Below the pieces are notes generated by a model. It did no database searches. It was not told where the DNA came from and saw only the letters and a program-made list of their open reading frames with translations. Positions 15,249-23,555 of a stretch of 33,087 nt of DNA are shown in pieces. Numbering within the stretch: the stretch's first letter is position 1; every line of letters starts with the position of its first letter. This stretch comes from JAVXAN01 sp036660495 (GTDB taxonomy: Bacteria > Bacillota_I > Bacilli_A > RF39 > UBA660): NCBI GenBank assembly GCA_036660495.1, contig JAVXAN010000005.1, forward strand, positions 1 to 33,087, in the 5' to 3' direction. A program made the position numbers and the translations under genes.

Positions 15249-15965
15249 TAAATTAATATCTTCTTTTGTATATATATTTAAAGTATTATTAATATCAAGT
15301 GTTGCTAAAATTATGTTTTTATAATTTAAATATCCTTGTTCTTTTAAAGCGTTTTTTAACCATACTTCGTCTTTTTCCATGTTAATCAAATTTTTTTTCA
15401 TTATTTTACTATCAATAATTATGTTAGCACATAATCCAACCGTTTTGGGTTTTAAATTTATATCTTTTACCGTTAAAACCTTATTCTCTGCTTTTGGTAA
15501 AAAACTAACCTTACCATTAGCTTCCATTATTGCCCATTGTATTTCACCCACGTCAAAATATCCACTAATTCTACTTTGTTCTAAAAAATCATTAATATCA
15601 AATTTAAGTCTCTTTAAGTTTTTTTGAACAAATTTTCCTTCTTGAACAATAATAGTAGGCGTACCCATAAAAAATCTTCTTAGATAAATACTTTTCATGG
15701 TTAAATATGAAACTAAAGTTGCCACTATCCCAAAAATAAGCAAGGCAACTAACCCATTTGTAACTTGGCTATCAACGTTCATAGTCATTTCAGCAGCAAA
15801 ATTACCAATTGATATTCCAATAACATAATCAAACAAACTAAGTTCAGATACTTGTTTTTTACCAATTAATTTAGTTACTAAAAACAAAGCAATAAGTGAG
15901 AAAAAAGCTCGCTGAGAAACTATTATAATTTCATACCAATTAGTATGTATAATATCATTTATCAT
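15231..15965 (-). CDS. DUF421 (YetF-like) membrane protein
   Basis: A 244-aa protein with three N-terminal membrane segments (about 13-33, 58-80 and 85-105). A cytoplasmic domain follows, with family motifs IGKKQVSELSLFDYVIGISIGN and the later GTPTIIVQEGKF..NLKRLKFDINDFLEQSR and PKAENK. The YetF/YkjA/YrbG group is common in spore formers; some members occur in spore membranes, but no biochemical role is established. The ATG at 15965 has GGTGAT. It is a single gene between two terminators. Confidence 0.9.
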   Translation of the reverse strand: MINDIIHTNWYEIIIVSQRAFFSLIALFLVTKLIGKKQVSELSLFDYVIGISIGNFAAEMTMNVDSQVTNGLVALLIFGIVATLVSYLTMKSIYLRRFFMGTPTIIVQEGKFVQKNLKRLKFDINDFLEQSRISGYFDVGEIQWAIMEANGKVSFLPKAENKVLTVKDINLKPKTVGLCANIIIDSKIMKKNLINMEKDEVWLKNALKEQGYLNYKNIILATLDINNTLNIYTKEDINLKNVLE

Positions 15966-16008
15966 TTATATCACCTATAATTATAATTAACGATATAATT
16001 CTAATTAT

Positions 16009-16042
16009 ACAAAAATAAGTAGAATGTAAAATTCTACTTATT
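16009..16042 (-). terminator. Terminator after the BIG2-domain gene
   Basis: Perfect 12-bp stem AATAAGTAGAAT/ATTCTACTTATT with a five-base loop, followed on the minus strand by a T-rich run. It overlaps the stop codon at 16038. Confidence 0.85.
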
Positions 16043-17087
16043 GAGTCACTACCTCTGTACTTTTTGTTTCTGTTGCTTGACCTTTTTCAATAATTCCGTT
16101 TTTAACTATTTGCTTGATAGTTTCACTTCCTTCATCAAAATACTCTATTTTAAAATATAAAACCCTAGTTTCATCACTTTCAGCAAATTTAATAGTCCCT
16201 GCTATATCGCTTATATCAACCCCAATATAACTTGTATCACCAATTTTATAGGCAATTTTAGTAATTGAAGCATTAGTACAATCGGTATCATACCTAGCTG
16301 ATGCCTTTTTAATATCACTTAACTTTAAACCACATGATCCATTTGGACCTTTTTTAATATAATCATCAGGATTATACCTAGCAATAGCATATTTATCTAT
16401 CTTACTAGAATTAGCATTATACACAACTTTTAAGTCAATATCTTGAGCTAACTGCTCCTTAGATAATTCAATTAAATCATCAGTTTTTTTAGAATTTAAA
16501 ACTTGATAAGAAGCTTTTCCTACTCGGTACTGAATTTCTGCTACTTTAGCATTATCACAGTTAAGGTTATATTTTATACCAAATGATGCCTTACTTACCG
16601 AAGTAAACTCACACTTTCCACTTGCGTCTTTTATTACTTTTATAATTACTGAAGTACTTATGTTACTTGAATCCATAGTAGTAATTTCTACTTTAGTAGT
16701 ACCCTCAGCGTTTCCAGTTACTATACCTTCTTTATCAACGGTAGCTATTTTTTCGTTATTACTTTTATAACTTAACTTCTTGTTTCCAGCTACCGAAGGC
16801 TTAATAGTTAAATATATTTTTCTCGACGTTCCAGATTTTATGGTAATTGTTTTAGAAATTGCATTAATATCAGATATAAGTACGTTTTTATCAATGTTTG
16901 CTTCAGCTTTGAAATTAAAGTTTCCAAAGCCAAACATACTTCCATATCCAATAATCATTAAACAAATAACAATGAAAAAAGAAACTGATGCAAATATTAA
17001 AGATTTTTTCTTTTGCTTATTATCAGCTAATCTTGGTCTTCCAACTTTTCTTTTTTCTTCTTTATCAAAATCTAAAAACTCTTCCAT
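16038..17087 (-). CDS. Membrane-anchored BIG2-domain protein with a duplicated two-cysteine domain
   Basis: About 349 aa. A cytoplasmic basic N-terminus contains KVGRPRL, followed by one membrane segment (about 30-50) and an external BIG2 Ig-like domain (about 75-155) with the typical NNEKIATVDKEGIVTGNAEG pattern. Two tandem repeats of about 90 residues follow, each with a Cys pair exactly 18 residues apart (161/179 and 254/272 counted from the ATG at 17093). A disulfide in each is likely. The ATG at 17087 (AAGG 9 nt upstream) or 17093 may be used. No sortase motif is seen. The likely role is surface or spore-envelope adhesion or structure, but the repeat domain was not recognised. Confidence 0.82.
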   Translation of the reverse strand: MEEFLDFDKEEKRKVGRPRLADNKQKKKSLIFASVSFFIVICLMIIGYGSMFGFGNFNFKAEANIDKNVLISDINAISKTITIKSGTSRKIYLTIKPSVAGNKKLSYKSNNEKIATVDKEGIVTGNAEGTTKVEITTMDSSNISTSVIIKVIKDASGKCEFTSVSKASFGIKYNLNCDNAKVAEIQYRVGKASYQVLNSKKTDDLIELSKEQLAQDIDLKVVYNANSSKIDKYAIARYNPDDYIKKGPNGSCGLKLSDIKKASARYDTDCTNASITKIAYKIGDTSYIGVDISDIAGTIKFAESDETRVLYFKIEYFDEGSETIKQIVKNGIIEKGQATETKSTEVVTQ

Positions 17088-17144
17088 ACGCATCTACCTT
17101 ATCCTCTATATAAATAGTACCATTAAAAATATTCCCTTTGCAAT

Positions 17145-17174
17145 TAAATCTTATACGTTTTGTAAATGGTTTGA
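17145..17174 (-). promoter_or_regulatory. Possible sigma-A promoter for the BIG2-domain gene
   Basis: In the 17094-17210 interval the minus strand carries TTGTCA, a 16-nt spacer and TATAAG (positions approximate). This is a moderate match. Confidence 0.35.
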
Positions 17175-17210
17175 CAATATAAGGACTTTTATTTACAGTG
17201 CGTTTTAAAT

Positions 17211-17238
17211 CAAAAAAAGAAGCTTTTTTAGCTTCTTG
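17211..17238 (-). terminator. Terminator after efp
   Basis: AAGAAGCT pairs with AGCTTCTT around a five-base loop, followed on the minus strand by seven T. It overlaps the efp stop codon at 17228. Confidence 0.85.
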
Positions 17239-17785
17239 ACTGGTATTTACCATCTTTAGTTGAAACGATAATTGAATCCCCATCATTAATAAATAATGGT
17301 ACTTTAATAACTAACCCGTTTTCTAAAGTAGCATCTTTTTGAGCTCCAGATGAAGTGTTACCCTTAACCGCTTGTTCTGTTTCTGTTACAACATAGTCAA
17401 TTTTTTCAGGTAAATTAATACCAATTAATTCTGAACCATAAAAAACTAAATCAACAATTAAGTTTTCTTTTAAATACTTTAAATTGTCCCCAATTTGACT
17501 TTCAGATAATTCACTTTGTTCATAAGTTTCCATATCCATAAAAGCGTAACTATCACCAGCTTGGTATAAATACTGAGTTTCTTTTTTATCAATGTTTGCT
17601 TTAGCAATTTTAATGTTAGTATTGTAGGTATTTTCAATAACCCCACCAGTTCTTAAGTTTTTTAACTTAATTCTAACAAAAGCTGCTCCTTTACCAGGTT
17701 TAACGTGTTGAAACTCAACTATTTGATAAATATTACCATCTATTTCAACTGTCATTCCGTTTTTTATATCATTTATATTAAACAT
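17228..17785 (-). CDS. efp: Elongation factor P
   Basis: Translation factor that binds between the P and E sites and rescues ribosomes stalled at polyproline. The 185-aa length is standard, with KOW-like domain I and two OB domains. The modification loop reads KPGKGAA with Lys32 at the tip; no EpmA-, EarP- or YmfI-type modifier is in the window. The ATG at 17785 lies inside the end of ldh (8-nt overlap) and its GGGAGG site is in the ldh coding region, implying coupling. Identification is secure. Confidence 0.97.
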   Translation of the reverse strand: MFNINDIKNGMTVEIDGNIYQIVEFQHVKPGKGAAFVRIKLKNLRTGGVIENTYNTNIKIAKANIDKKETQYLYQAGDSYAFMDMETYEQSELSESQIGDNLKYLKENLIVDLVFYGSELIGINLPEKIDYVVTETEQAVKGNTSSGAQKDATLENGLVIKVPLFINDGDSIIVSTKDGKYQSRS

Positions 17786-18698
17786 GTTTTTCCTCCCTAC
17801 TTTTTATTTGAGTTTTTAACACATTAATAGAATTTAAATATCTCTTGTTTTCTTCTTCATTTAATTTAAAACTAAGGGTTTTTTTGATTCCTTCTTTATT
17901 TACAATTGAAGGCATACCAACATATATATCGTTTTTTTCATCATAAGAAGAAACCGTTAAAATCGTGTTTTCATCACCTAGAATAGCGTTAGTAATTCTA
18001 ACTAAACACATTCCAATTCCGTAATGTGTAGATCCTTTTTGTTTTATTATTTCATATGCCGCACTTTTTACGTCCGCACTTATTTTATCTAATTCATCAC
18101 AGCTAATAAAATCAGTAATTGGCATATTCCCTACAAATGAGGATGACCATGGAGTGAATTCAGAGTCACCATGTTCACCAAGAACGTAGGCGTGAACGTT
18201 CTTACTATTAACTTTTAATCTTTCCCCTAGAGCATATCTAAGCCTTGCAGTATCAAGCGTCGTTCCACTACCAATTACCCGGTTTTTATCAAAAGCAGAA
18301 TGCTTCATCGTAATGTATGTCATCGCATCAACAGGATTAGTTGCAATTAAATATATTCCATTAAAATTAGTTTCATTTATTTTACTAATTATACTTTTAA
18401 ATACCTCATCATTTTTATTAATTAAATCAAATCTTGTCTCCCCAATGTTTTGGTTTTTTCCCGCTGCTAAGCAAATAATGGTAGCATCATTGCAATCATT
18501 ATAATTACCCGCTCTTATTATCATTTTAGATGGTGCAAAAGGCATCCCATGATTTAAGTCTGATGCTTCACCCTTTATCTTTTCTTCATCTAAATCAATA
18601 AGAATAAGTTCATCTACTTTAGTTTTTTGATTTAATAAAGCATAAGCATAACTCATTCCAACATTACCACAGCCTATTATTACGACTTTATTATGCAT
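17778..18698 (-). CDS. ldh: L-lactate dehydrogenase
   Basis: Reduces pyruvate to L-lactate with NADH, regenerating NAD+ in fermentation. The 306 aa contain the Rossmann GCGNVG (9-14), the loop AAGKNQNIGETR with Gln83 (the lactate-type residue, where malate enzymes have Arg) and Arg89, NPVDAMTYI (121-129), LDTARLR (148-154) and the catalytic His176 in GEHGDSEF. The ATG at 18698 has a GGAGG. It sits between rpmG and efp, an unusual partner for efp, with overlapping stop and start. A fermentative lifestyle is implied. Confidence 0.93.
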   Translation of the reverse strand: MHNKVVIIGCGNVGMSYAYALLNQKTKVDELILIDLDEEKIKGEASDLNHGMPFAPSKMIIRAGNYNDCNDATIICLAAGKNQNIGETRFDLINKNDEVFKSIISKINETNFNGIYLIATNPVDAMTYITMKHSAFDKNRVIGSGTTLDTARLRYALGERLKVNSKNVHAYVLGEHGDSEFTPWSSSFVGNMPITDFISCDELDKISADVKSAAYEIIKQKGSTHYGIGMCLVRITNAILGDENTILTVSSYDEKNDIYVGMPSIVNKEGIKKTLSFKLNEEENKRYLNSINVLKTQIKSREEKHV

Positions 18699-18707
18699 AG
18701 TTCCTCC

Positions 18708-18735
18708 TTAAAAAAATAAGCCAAATTAGCCTATT
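18708..18735 (-). terminator. Terminator between rpmG and ldh
   Basis: Minus strand AATAGGC pairs with GGCTTATT-type bases (one G-T) around a short loop, followed by seven T. It begins at the rpmG stop codon. ldh starts only 10 nt later, so its transcription must come from readthrough. Confidence 0.65.
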
Positions 18736-18901
18736 AGTTTTTTGTTTCTTTATGTGCGGTATGACATCTACATCTTGAACAAAACTTGTTTATTTCCATA
18801 CGTTCAGGATCGTTTCTTTTATTCTTTTCAGTACGAATTCTTGCCTCGCCACAATTAGGACATTTCAAAGTAATGTTTACCCTGTTTTCATTTTTTGCCA
18901 T
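18734..18901 (-). CDS. rpmG: 50S ribosomal protein bL33
   Basis: Short zinc-ribbon ribosomal protein of 55 aa, starting MAKNENRVNITLKCPNCGE. It has the expected Cys pairs (Cys14/Cys17 and Cys41/Cys44), so it is the zinc-binding (C+) form; a further Cys follows at 46. The ATG at 18901 has AAGGAGGG about 9 nt upstream. A consensus promoter precedes it. In several Bacilli rpmG also sits beside a class B PBP gene, matching this layout. Confidence 0.95.
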   Translation of the reverse strand: MAKNENRVNITLKCPNCGEARIRTEKNKRNDPERMEINKFCSRCRCHTAHKETKN

Positions 18902-18934
18902 AATTAATTCCCTCCTTTTTGGATAACTAAGGAT

Positions 18935-18962
18935 ATTATACCAAATTATTTATAAATTTCAA
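18935..18962 (-). promoter_or_regulatory. Sigma-A promoter for rpmG
   Basis: Minus strand: TTGAAA (18957-18962), a 16-nt spacer, TATAAT (18935-18940). The -35 overlaps the last codons of the PBP gene. Confidence 0.75.
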
Positions 18963-20967
18963 AGAATTTATTTGAAATTCTTGAAGTTATTCGCTTGTTT
19001 ACGTTACTTATAAACGTTGATCCGTGCTTTTTATGACTAACGTGAGGAGAAATAACAATAATGCTCATTTTAGGATTATCACTTGGTGCATAGCCAATAA
19101 ATGACTTACTATATGTTTCAGTATCAACTACTCCATCACCATCAGCATCAAAAAAGCTCTCTGAAGTACCTGTTTTGCCCGCTGGGCTTGGACTTTTACC
19201 CATATATCCTCTTCCTAAGTATCCATCCATAACACTCCATAATCCTTCTTTTACTCTTTTAAAATACTTGGGATCAATTTCTGATTTATTAAGCACTACT
19301 TTTTGATATTTTTTAATAACCTCACCAATTTCATAATTATCAGTTGCTTTTCTAACCTCACTAACTAAGTTTAGTTTCAACCTTTCACCTTCATTTGCAA
19401 TAGTATTAACATATTGAACAAGTTGAAGAACCGTATAAGTATCATACTGACCAATTACGTAATTTAATAAAAGGCCAGAATCAAATTTTTTACCCTCATA
19501 GCCTGATGTTTCACTTGGTAAATCAATTTCACTTTTTACGCCAAGACCAAGGGTTGCAAATGTTTTTCGATAAGTATCTAGAATACTTTTATCTACTTTT
19601 GCAGGCATGTTATAATAATAATTAAAACCTGCTACTTTTAAAGCAAGCTGGAACTGGTATGAGTTAGAGGAATATCTAAGAGCAGTAATATCATTTAAGG
19701 CTCCTAAACCGTTTTTCCAAGAACATTTTTGTTTAACCCCTTTTAATTTTATGCACTTATCATAAAATACGTCACCAAACTTTAAATTACCAGTTGAATA
19801 TCCAACTAACATTGAAGCACCTTTTACTACTGAACCTGGTACGTTGCTACCCGTTAAAATATTAGTTGTGTAATCATATGATTTATAGCCAGTTTCAACT
19901 TCTACTATTTGTTTAGATGCAAGGGCTAAAACCTCTCCCGTTAAAGGACTAGTTACTACTGATGATGAATAGTTATAAAAATCAGTATTAGCCTCCTTTT
20001 TTGCATTTATTAATTCCTCTTCAAGAATTTTTTCTAATTCCACTTGTAAATCAATATTGATAGATAAAACAATATCGTTACCTCTTGTTCCCTTCTTAAT
20101 TAACTTTTTTACCCCGTTTTTAATCTCATACTTATCTTTAGTACCTTTTAATACATCTTCATATTGTAACTCTAAATAACTAATTCCAACTCGGTCATTT
20201 AGCGAGTATCCTTTTTTCAAATAACTAGCCTTAAGTTCTCTTGGAACTCCCTGAGTACTTGTTGATACCGTTCCTAAAATCTGCCTTAAAGTATCACCAT
20301 ATGGATACGTCCTCTGCCAAGAAATAGAGGCATCAACCCCTTTTAGTTTATCCTTGTTTTCAATAACAAAAGCATATTCTTTTTCATCTGCATCATTTTT
20401 AATGGTTTTTTCATCGTATGAATAACCATTATTCATCAAATAATATATATAAGCTGCTTTTTTATCATTATCATTATATTCACTTATTTCTTCATCAGTA
20501 ACTCTTTTTTCTTTTAACGTTTCAAGTTCTGTAGCCTTTAACTTTCTTCTTTCATATAATTCATATTCCTTATCAGTAATTTTATTATCTGCTTTAGTTT
20601 TATTATTAATAATCCAAAAACGTTTTAGCATTTCTTCTGTTAGCCTAAATGAATCAACGTTTAGCTTTGAAGCTAAAACGTATGCTAAAAGCACTTCATC
20701 TTTAGTAGTTATCCCATTTTCTTTCTTATAACTAATTTTATTTACACCAACATTATCCACAATGATTTTATGATTACAGTCAAGGATTCTTCCCCTTGGC
20801 ATACTCTGTCCGTATATAGTTTTAGTGGATAATTTTTCAAGATAAGCTAAAGAAGCCTTACTATTATTTAACTGTAAATATGATAATCTACTTCCTATTA
20901 TTAAAAAACATATAATAATTATAATAGAAAGTGCTATAAACCTTTTTTTGATAATTTCGTTGTCCAT
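18946..20967 (-). CDS. Class B penicillin-binding protein (peptidoglycan transpeptidase)
   Basis: Membrane-anchored DD-transpeptidase that cross-links peptidoglycan together with a SEDS glycosyltransferase. One N-terminal membrane helix (about 10-28) is followed by a PBP-dimer domain including MPRGRILD (56-63), then the transpeptidase. The active-site motifs are SVVK (Ser379-Lys382), SSN (433-435) and KTG (598-600). A Ca-loop-like DADGDGVVDTE follows KTG, as in other Bacilli PBP2 proteins. No PASTA domain is present. The ATG at 20967 has GGAGG. The rpmG neighbour suggests a PBP2a/PBP3 elongation-type enzyme, but a forespore-type promoter pattern upstream leaves a sporulation-specific role open. 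Confidence 0.92.
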   Translation of the reverse strand: MDNEIIKKRFIALSIIIIICFLIIGSRLSYLQLNNSKASLAYLEKLSTKTIYGQSMPRGRILDCNHKIIVDNVGVNKISYKKENGITTKDEVLLAYVLASKLNVDSFRLTEEMLKRFWIINNKTKADNKITDKEYELYERRKLKATELETLKEKRVTDEEISEYNDNDKKAAYIYYLMNNGYSYDEKTIKNDADEKEYAFVIENKDKLKGVDASISWQRTYPYGDTLRQILGTVSTSTQGVPRELKASYLKKGYSLNDRVGISYLELQYEDVLKGTKDKYEIKNGVKKLIKKGTRGNDIVLSINIDLQVELEKILEEELINAKKEANTDFYNYSSSVVTSPLTGEVLALASKQIVEVETGYKSYDYTTNILTGSNVPGSVVKGASMLVGYSTGNLKFGDVFYDKCIKLKGVKQKCSWKNGLGALNDITALRYSSNSYQFQLALKVAGFNYYYNMPAKVDKSILDTYRKTFATLGLGVKSEIDLPSETSGYEGKKFDSGLLLNYVIGQYDTYTVLQLVQYVNTIANEGERLKLNLVSEVRKATDNYEIGEVIKKYQKVVLNKSEIDPKYFKRVKEGLWSVMDGYLGRGYMGKSPSPAGKTGTSESFFDADGDGVVDTETYSKSFIGYAPSDNPKMSIIVISPHVSHKKHGSTFISNVNKRITSRISNKFFEIYK

Positions 20968-20986
20968 TAAACCTCCACCTCTTTAT

Positions 20987-21016
20987 TAATATGTTTATAA
21001 AAAGAACATGTATTCA
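20987..21016 (-). promoter_or_regulatory. Possible sigma-G-type promoter for the PBP gene
   Basis: Minus strand: TGAATA (21011-21016), a 17-nt spacer, CATATTA (20987-20993). This is close to the forespore sigma-G consensus. A start site about 12 nt before the start codon would still leave the ribosome-binding site intact. The AT richness weakens the call. Confidence 0.35.
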
Positions 21017-21037
21017 TATAATAAAATAAAGGGGTGA

Positions 21038-21304
21038 ATGTTTTTGATAGATACATTAATAAAAGAGTATGTAAAAAGATTATCATTGAATGACATAAAT
21101 AATTATGCTTTAAAAAAAGGGGTTATGTTAAAACCTGGTGAAGATAGAGTTTTATACGATTTTATAAAAGAACGATGGGAAGAAATTTATAAAGGTAACG
21201 ACTTAAATGTTGTTAATTACTTAAAAAACAAACTATCTAAAGAAACTTTTGATATAGTATATCAAGAGTATAACAATATTAAAAAAAAATACGATAAAAA
21301 ATAA
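21038..21304 (+). CDS. DUF2624-like small protein (YqfT-like)
   Basis: A helical 88-aa protein with no membrane segment. The sequence LSLNDINNYALKKGVMLKPGEDRVLYDFIKER fits the DUF2624/YqfT pattern (a short 'eel..yak..ni.i' helix, then a helical region). In Bacillus yqfT lies close to the endonuclease IV gene yqfS, and nfo is the next gene here, although convergent. GGGGTGA abuts the ATG at 21038, so the real start may be the TTG at 21044 (MIDTLIKEY). Function is unknown. Confidence 0.65.
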   Translation: MFLIDTLIKEYVKRLSLNDINNYALKKGVMLKPGEDRVLYDFIKERWEEIYKGNDLNVVNYLKNKLSKETFDIVYQEYNNIKKKYDKK

Positions 21305-21316
21305 TCGTATTTTTTT
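21283..21316 (+). terminator. Terminator overlapping the end of the DUF2624-like gene
   Basis: AAAAAAATACGAT pairs exactly with ATCGTATTTTTTT around an A-rich loop. The U tract is built into the stem, and it can work on both strands between convergent genes. Confidence 0.8.
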
Positions 21317-21395
21317 ACTGTGTTTTTTGGTTTTATTAAGAATCTTCAAAGCATCAAAGCCACTTACAAATTTATTATATTCTTTAACTAGTTTT

Positions 21396-21424
21396 CAAAA
21401 ATAATAAAAGTTTTATTTTTTATA
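21396..21424 (-). terminator. Weak terminator candidate after nfo
   Basis: An AT-only inverted repeat (AAAAAATAAAA against TTTTATTATTTTT) overlaps the nfo stop. The stem has low stability. Confidence 0.35.
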
Positions 21425-22318
21425 ATAATTTCTAACATCATCCAATAAATTTTCATTAAAACGTTTGTTTTTAATCATGTCAATTTCAAATTTATATGGA
21501 GGATAACTTCGATCCTTACCATTTTCATTAATACTTACGTAAGGAGTTTCTAAAATCTTTGGTATCCCATCTAACCTCTTGTTATACATAACATTAATTA
21601 AATTATGAAAACCAACATAACCAAAACCAACGTTTTCATGTCTATCCTTATGAGAGTTTAACGGATTTTTTGAATCATTAACATGAACGCAAGCAATTCT
21701 ATCAATTCCAAGCTTTTCATCAATCTCGTCAAGAATTTTATCAAAATCTGAAATATCATATCCAGCATCATTTAAATGACAAGTATCAATGCATATTTTT
21801 ACTTTATCTGAATACTTAACACCATCAATTATTTGTTTTATCTGATCAAAATTATAACAAACCTCACTACCCTTACCAGACATTGTTTCTAAACATATAA
21901 ACACGTCTTGGTTTTTAGTAATAGTAGCATTTAACCCATCAATAATATTTTGAATTCCTGCCTCTAGTCCATAACTAACAAAGTTTCCAGGATGAATTAC
22001 TAGGTTTGGAACGCCTAGCATTGATGCCCTTTTAATTTCTTCCTTTAAAAACTCAACTGAAAAGCTCTGCTTTTCTTTATTAGCTAAATTTATAACATAT
22101 GAAGCATGAATAACCAAACTATTTAGATCAATATTATTATCATATAATAGGTTTCTTGCTTCTAAAGTTAATTCATAACTAATAGGACACCTATTAGTGT
22201 TTTGTGGTGCTCCTGTATAAAACATAAAAGTATTGCTACCATATGATAAAGCTTCTTTTACACTTCCTACTAGTTGATTACTACTTTTAAACGATACGTG
22301 TGAACCAATTAATAACAT
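21413..22318 (-). CDS. nfo: Deoxyribonuclease IV (AP endonuclease)
   Basis: Zinc-dependent endonuclease that cuts 5' of abasic sites in base-excision repair; it is a spore DNA protection enzyme in Bacillus. The 301-aa TIM-barrel sequence has the metal-ligand motifs in order: GSHVSF, the NLVIHPG strand, ICLETMSGKG, CIDTCHLNDAGYD, HVNDSKN followed by DRHENVGFG, and ILETPY. The ATG at 22318 has AGAGGTGG. All recognisable ligands are intact. Confidence 0.96.
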   Translation of the reverse strand: MLLIGSHVSFKSSNQLVGSVKEALSYGSNTFMFYTGAPQNTNRCPISYELTLEARNLLYDNNIDLNSLVIHASYVINLANKEKQSFSVEFLKEEIKRASMLGVPNLVIHPGNFVSYGLEAGIQNIIDGLNATITKNQDVFICLETMSGKGSEVCYNFDQIKQIIDGVKYSDKVKICIDTCHLNDAGYDISDFDKILDEIDEKLGIDRIACVHVNDSKNPLNSHKDRHENVGFGYVGFHNLINVMYNKRLDGIPKILETPYVSINENGKDRSYPPYKFEIDMIKNKRFNENLLDDVRNYYKK

Positions 22319-22364
22319 TTTACCACCTCTAATATCATTATACTAAATATTAATAATTTAGGCA

Positions 22365-22391
22365 AAAGAAAAGAATACAAAACGTATTCTT
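22365..22391 (-). terminator. Terminator after the pilin-like gene
   Basis: AAGAATAC pairs with GTATTCTT around a five-base loop, followed on the minus strand by TTTTCTTTT. It overlaps the stop codon at 22390. Confidence 0.75.
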
Positions 22392-22866
22392 ATTTTACAG
22401 TAGTCTCTATATATGGTAGGTCATGAGGAAAACCAGTAGTTAAACTTCCAGTTGTTGTTCCAGCTGTTCCTGCCACTATCGTTATACCAGAATATGTTCC
22501 CGGTTTAACATTTGCAAACTTTCCACCAGCTTTAGCTGCTAACTTAACATCATATCCAACTTTAGAAGTAGCCTCTAAATGATCAGTTATTTCTAAAATA
22601 TAATCATTACTTGAAATGTCGTAAGATTCTGCACATGTAGTAGTTGTGCATGAAACAGAAAGCGTATCGCCTAATCCATCCATGGCCATTCTATTTTTAA
22701 CTTCTCTTAAAATCATTTTATATGAAGATACAAACGAATCAGTCCTTGCACTAGAAATCGCCTTATTTACTTGTGTTGTTGCTATAACCATTATTATAGC
22801 AAGTACTACGATAACTGCAAGTAACTCAACTAACGTAAAACCCTTATTATTATTTTTAAATTTCAT
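22390..22866 (-). CDS. Type IV pilin-like protein (prepilin N-terminus)
   Basis: A 158-aa protein with a classic type III signal: MKFKNNNKG then FTLVELLAVIVVLAIIMVIA. Prepilin peptidase would cut between Gly9 and Phe10, leaving Glu at +5 of the mature chain. The C-terminal globular part is Thr/Gly-rich with a close Cys pair (SCTTTTCAE). The ATG at 22866 has GGAGG about 10 nt upstream; the frame is open to 22917. It has its own promoter and terminator. No assembly ATPase, platform protein or peptidase is nearby, so it may be a ComGC-like competence pilin or an orphan pseudopilin. Confidence 0.85.
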   Translation of the reverse strand: MKFKNNNKGFTLVELLAVIVVLAIIMVIATTQVNKAISSARTDSFVSSYKMILREVKNRMAMDGLGDTLSVSCTTTTCAESYDISSNDYILEITDHLEATSKVGYDVKLAAKAGGKFANVKPGTYSGITIVAGTAGTTTGSLTTGFPHDLPYIETTVK

Positions 22867-22898
22867 TGTCTCAATTCCTCCTCTTATCTTATGAATTA

Positions 22899-22927
22899 AT
22901 ATTAACATTTTTAGCAACTTTAGTCAA
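22899..22927 (-). promoter_or_regulatory. Sigma-A promoter for the pilin-like gene
   Basis: Minus strand: TTGACT (22922-22927), a 17-nt spacer, TAATAT (22899-22904), about 33 nt before the start codon. Confidence 0.65.
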
Positions 22928-22940
22928 TAAAAACTTTTAA

Positions 22941-22950
22941 NNNNNNNNNN
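22941..22950. other. Assembly gap (10 N)
   Basis: A run of ten N. The round length suggests a scaffold join of unknown real size. It falls at the 3' end of rsmD, so the rsmD tail and anything between it and the pilin gene (coaD follows rsmD in Bacillus) cannot be judged. Confidence 0.95.
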
Positions 22951-23495
22951 TTTGTTTGTAAAATAGTTATTATTTTATTACCATATTTTTTTTCTTTTAA
23001 CACTTTAAAATTATCATAAACACTATAATTTATATGCTTTTCTGTTTCACATACAACTATTGAAGAAACTGTCAATAATTGTAAATTACCATTAATAATT
23101 GTTAACACTTTGTTTATTTCATCAGTTATATAAGGTGGATCTAAAAAAATTATATCAAATACCATTTTATTTAATATAAAGCTATTTAAGGCGCTTATTG
23201 AATTGTTTTTAATAACTATTGCTCTAGTTATGTTACAGCTTTTAAGATTTTTATTTACTACTTCGATTGCCATTCTACTATTATCTACTAAATAAGCTTC
23301 TTTTGCACCATTACTTAAAGCTTCGATTGCTAAATTACCACTTCCTGTATACAAATCAAGTACTACTGAATCCTTTACATAATCTTGAATCATAGCAAAA
23401 AGGGATTCTTTTACCCGATCCATGGTGGGTCTTGTACCATTTATATCAAAGCCTAATATATTTTTCCCCTTTAAGTTACCACTTATTACCTTCAT
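22951..23495 (-). CDS. rsmD: 16S rRNA (guanine966-N2)-methyltransferase RsmD, 3' end lost in gap
   Basis: SAM-dependent methyltransferase acting on the small subunit rRNA. Visible motifs are TRPTMDRVKESLF (21-33), the SAM loop DLYTGSGNLAIEALSNGA (47-64) and the catalytic DPPY (119-122). About 181 residues are present up to the N run, close to full family length. The frame continues across the gap to a stop at 22920 (LKVFID), but that join is artificial and the tail overlaps the pilin promoter. The ATG at 23495 has AGGTGAT. The ylbD-ylbE-ylbF-rsmD order matches Bacillus. Confidence 0.92.
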
Positions 23496-23521
23496 TTTTA
23501 ATCACCTATTATATTTTAACA

Positions 23522-23555
23522 TAAAAATAAAAAATAATCAGTTAAGATTATTTTT
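23522..23555 (-). terminator. Terminator after ylbF
   Basis: Ten-bp stem AAAAATAATC/GATTATTTTT with a six-base loop, followed on the minus strand by a T-rich tract. It overlaps the ylbF stop codon at 23548. Confidence 0.75.

Noticed and set aside
17065..17286. 73-codon minus-strand ORF overlapping the end of efp and the start of the BIG2-domain gene
   Set aside because: It begins inside efp in another frame, spans the efp terminator, has no plausible ribosome-binding site and no family pattern.
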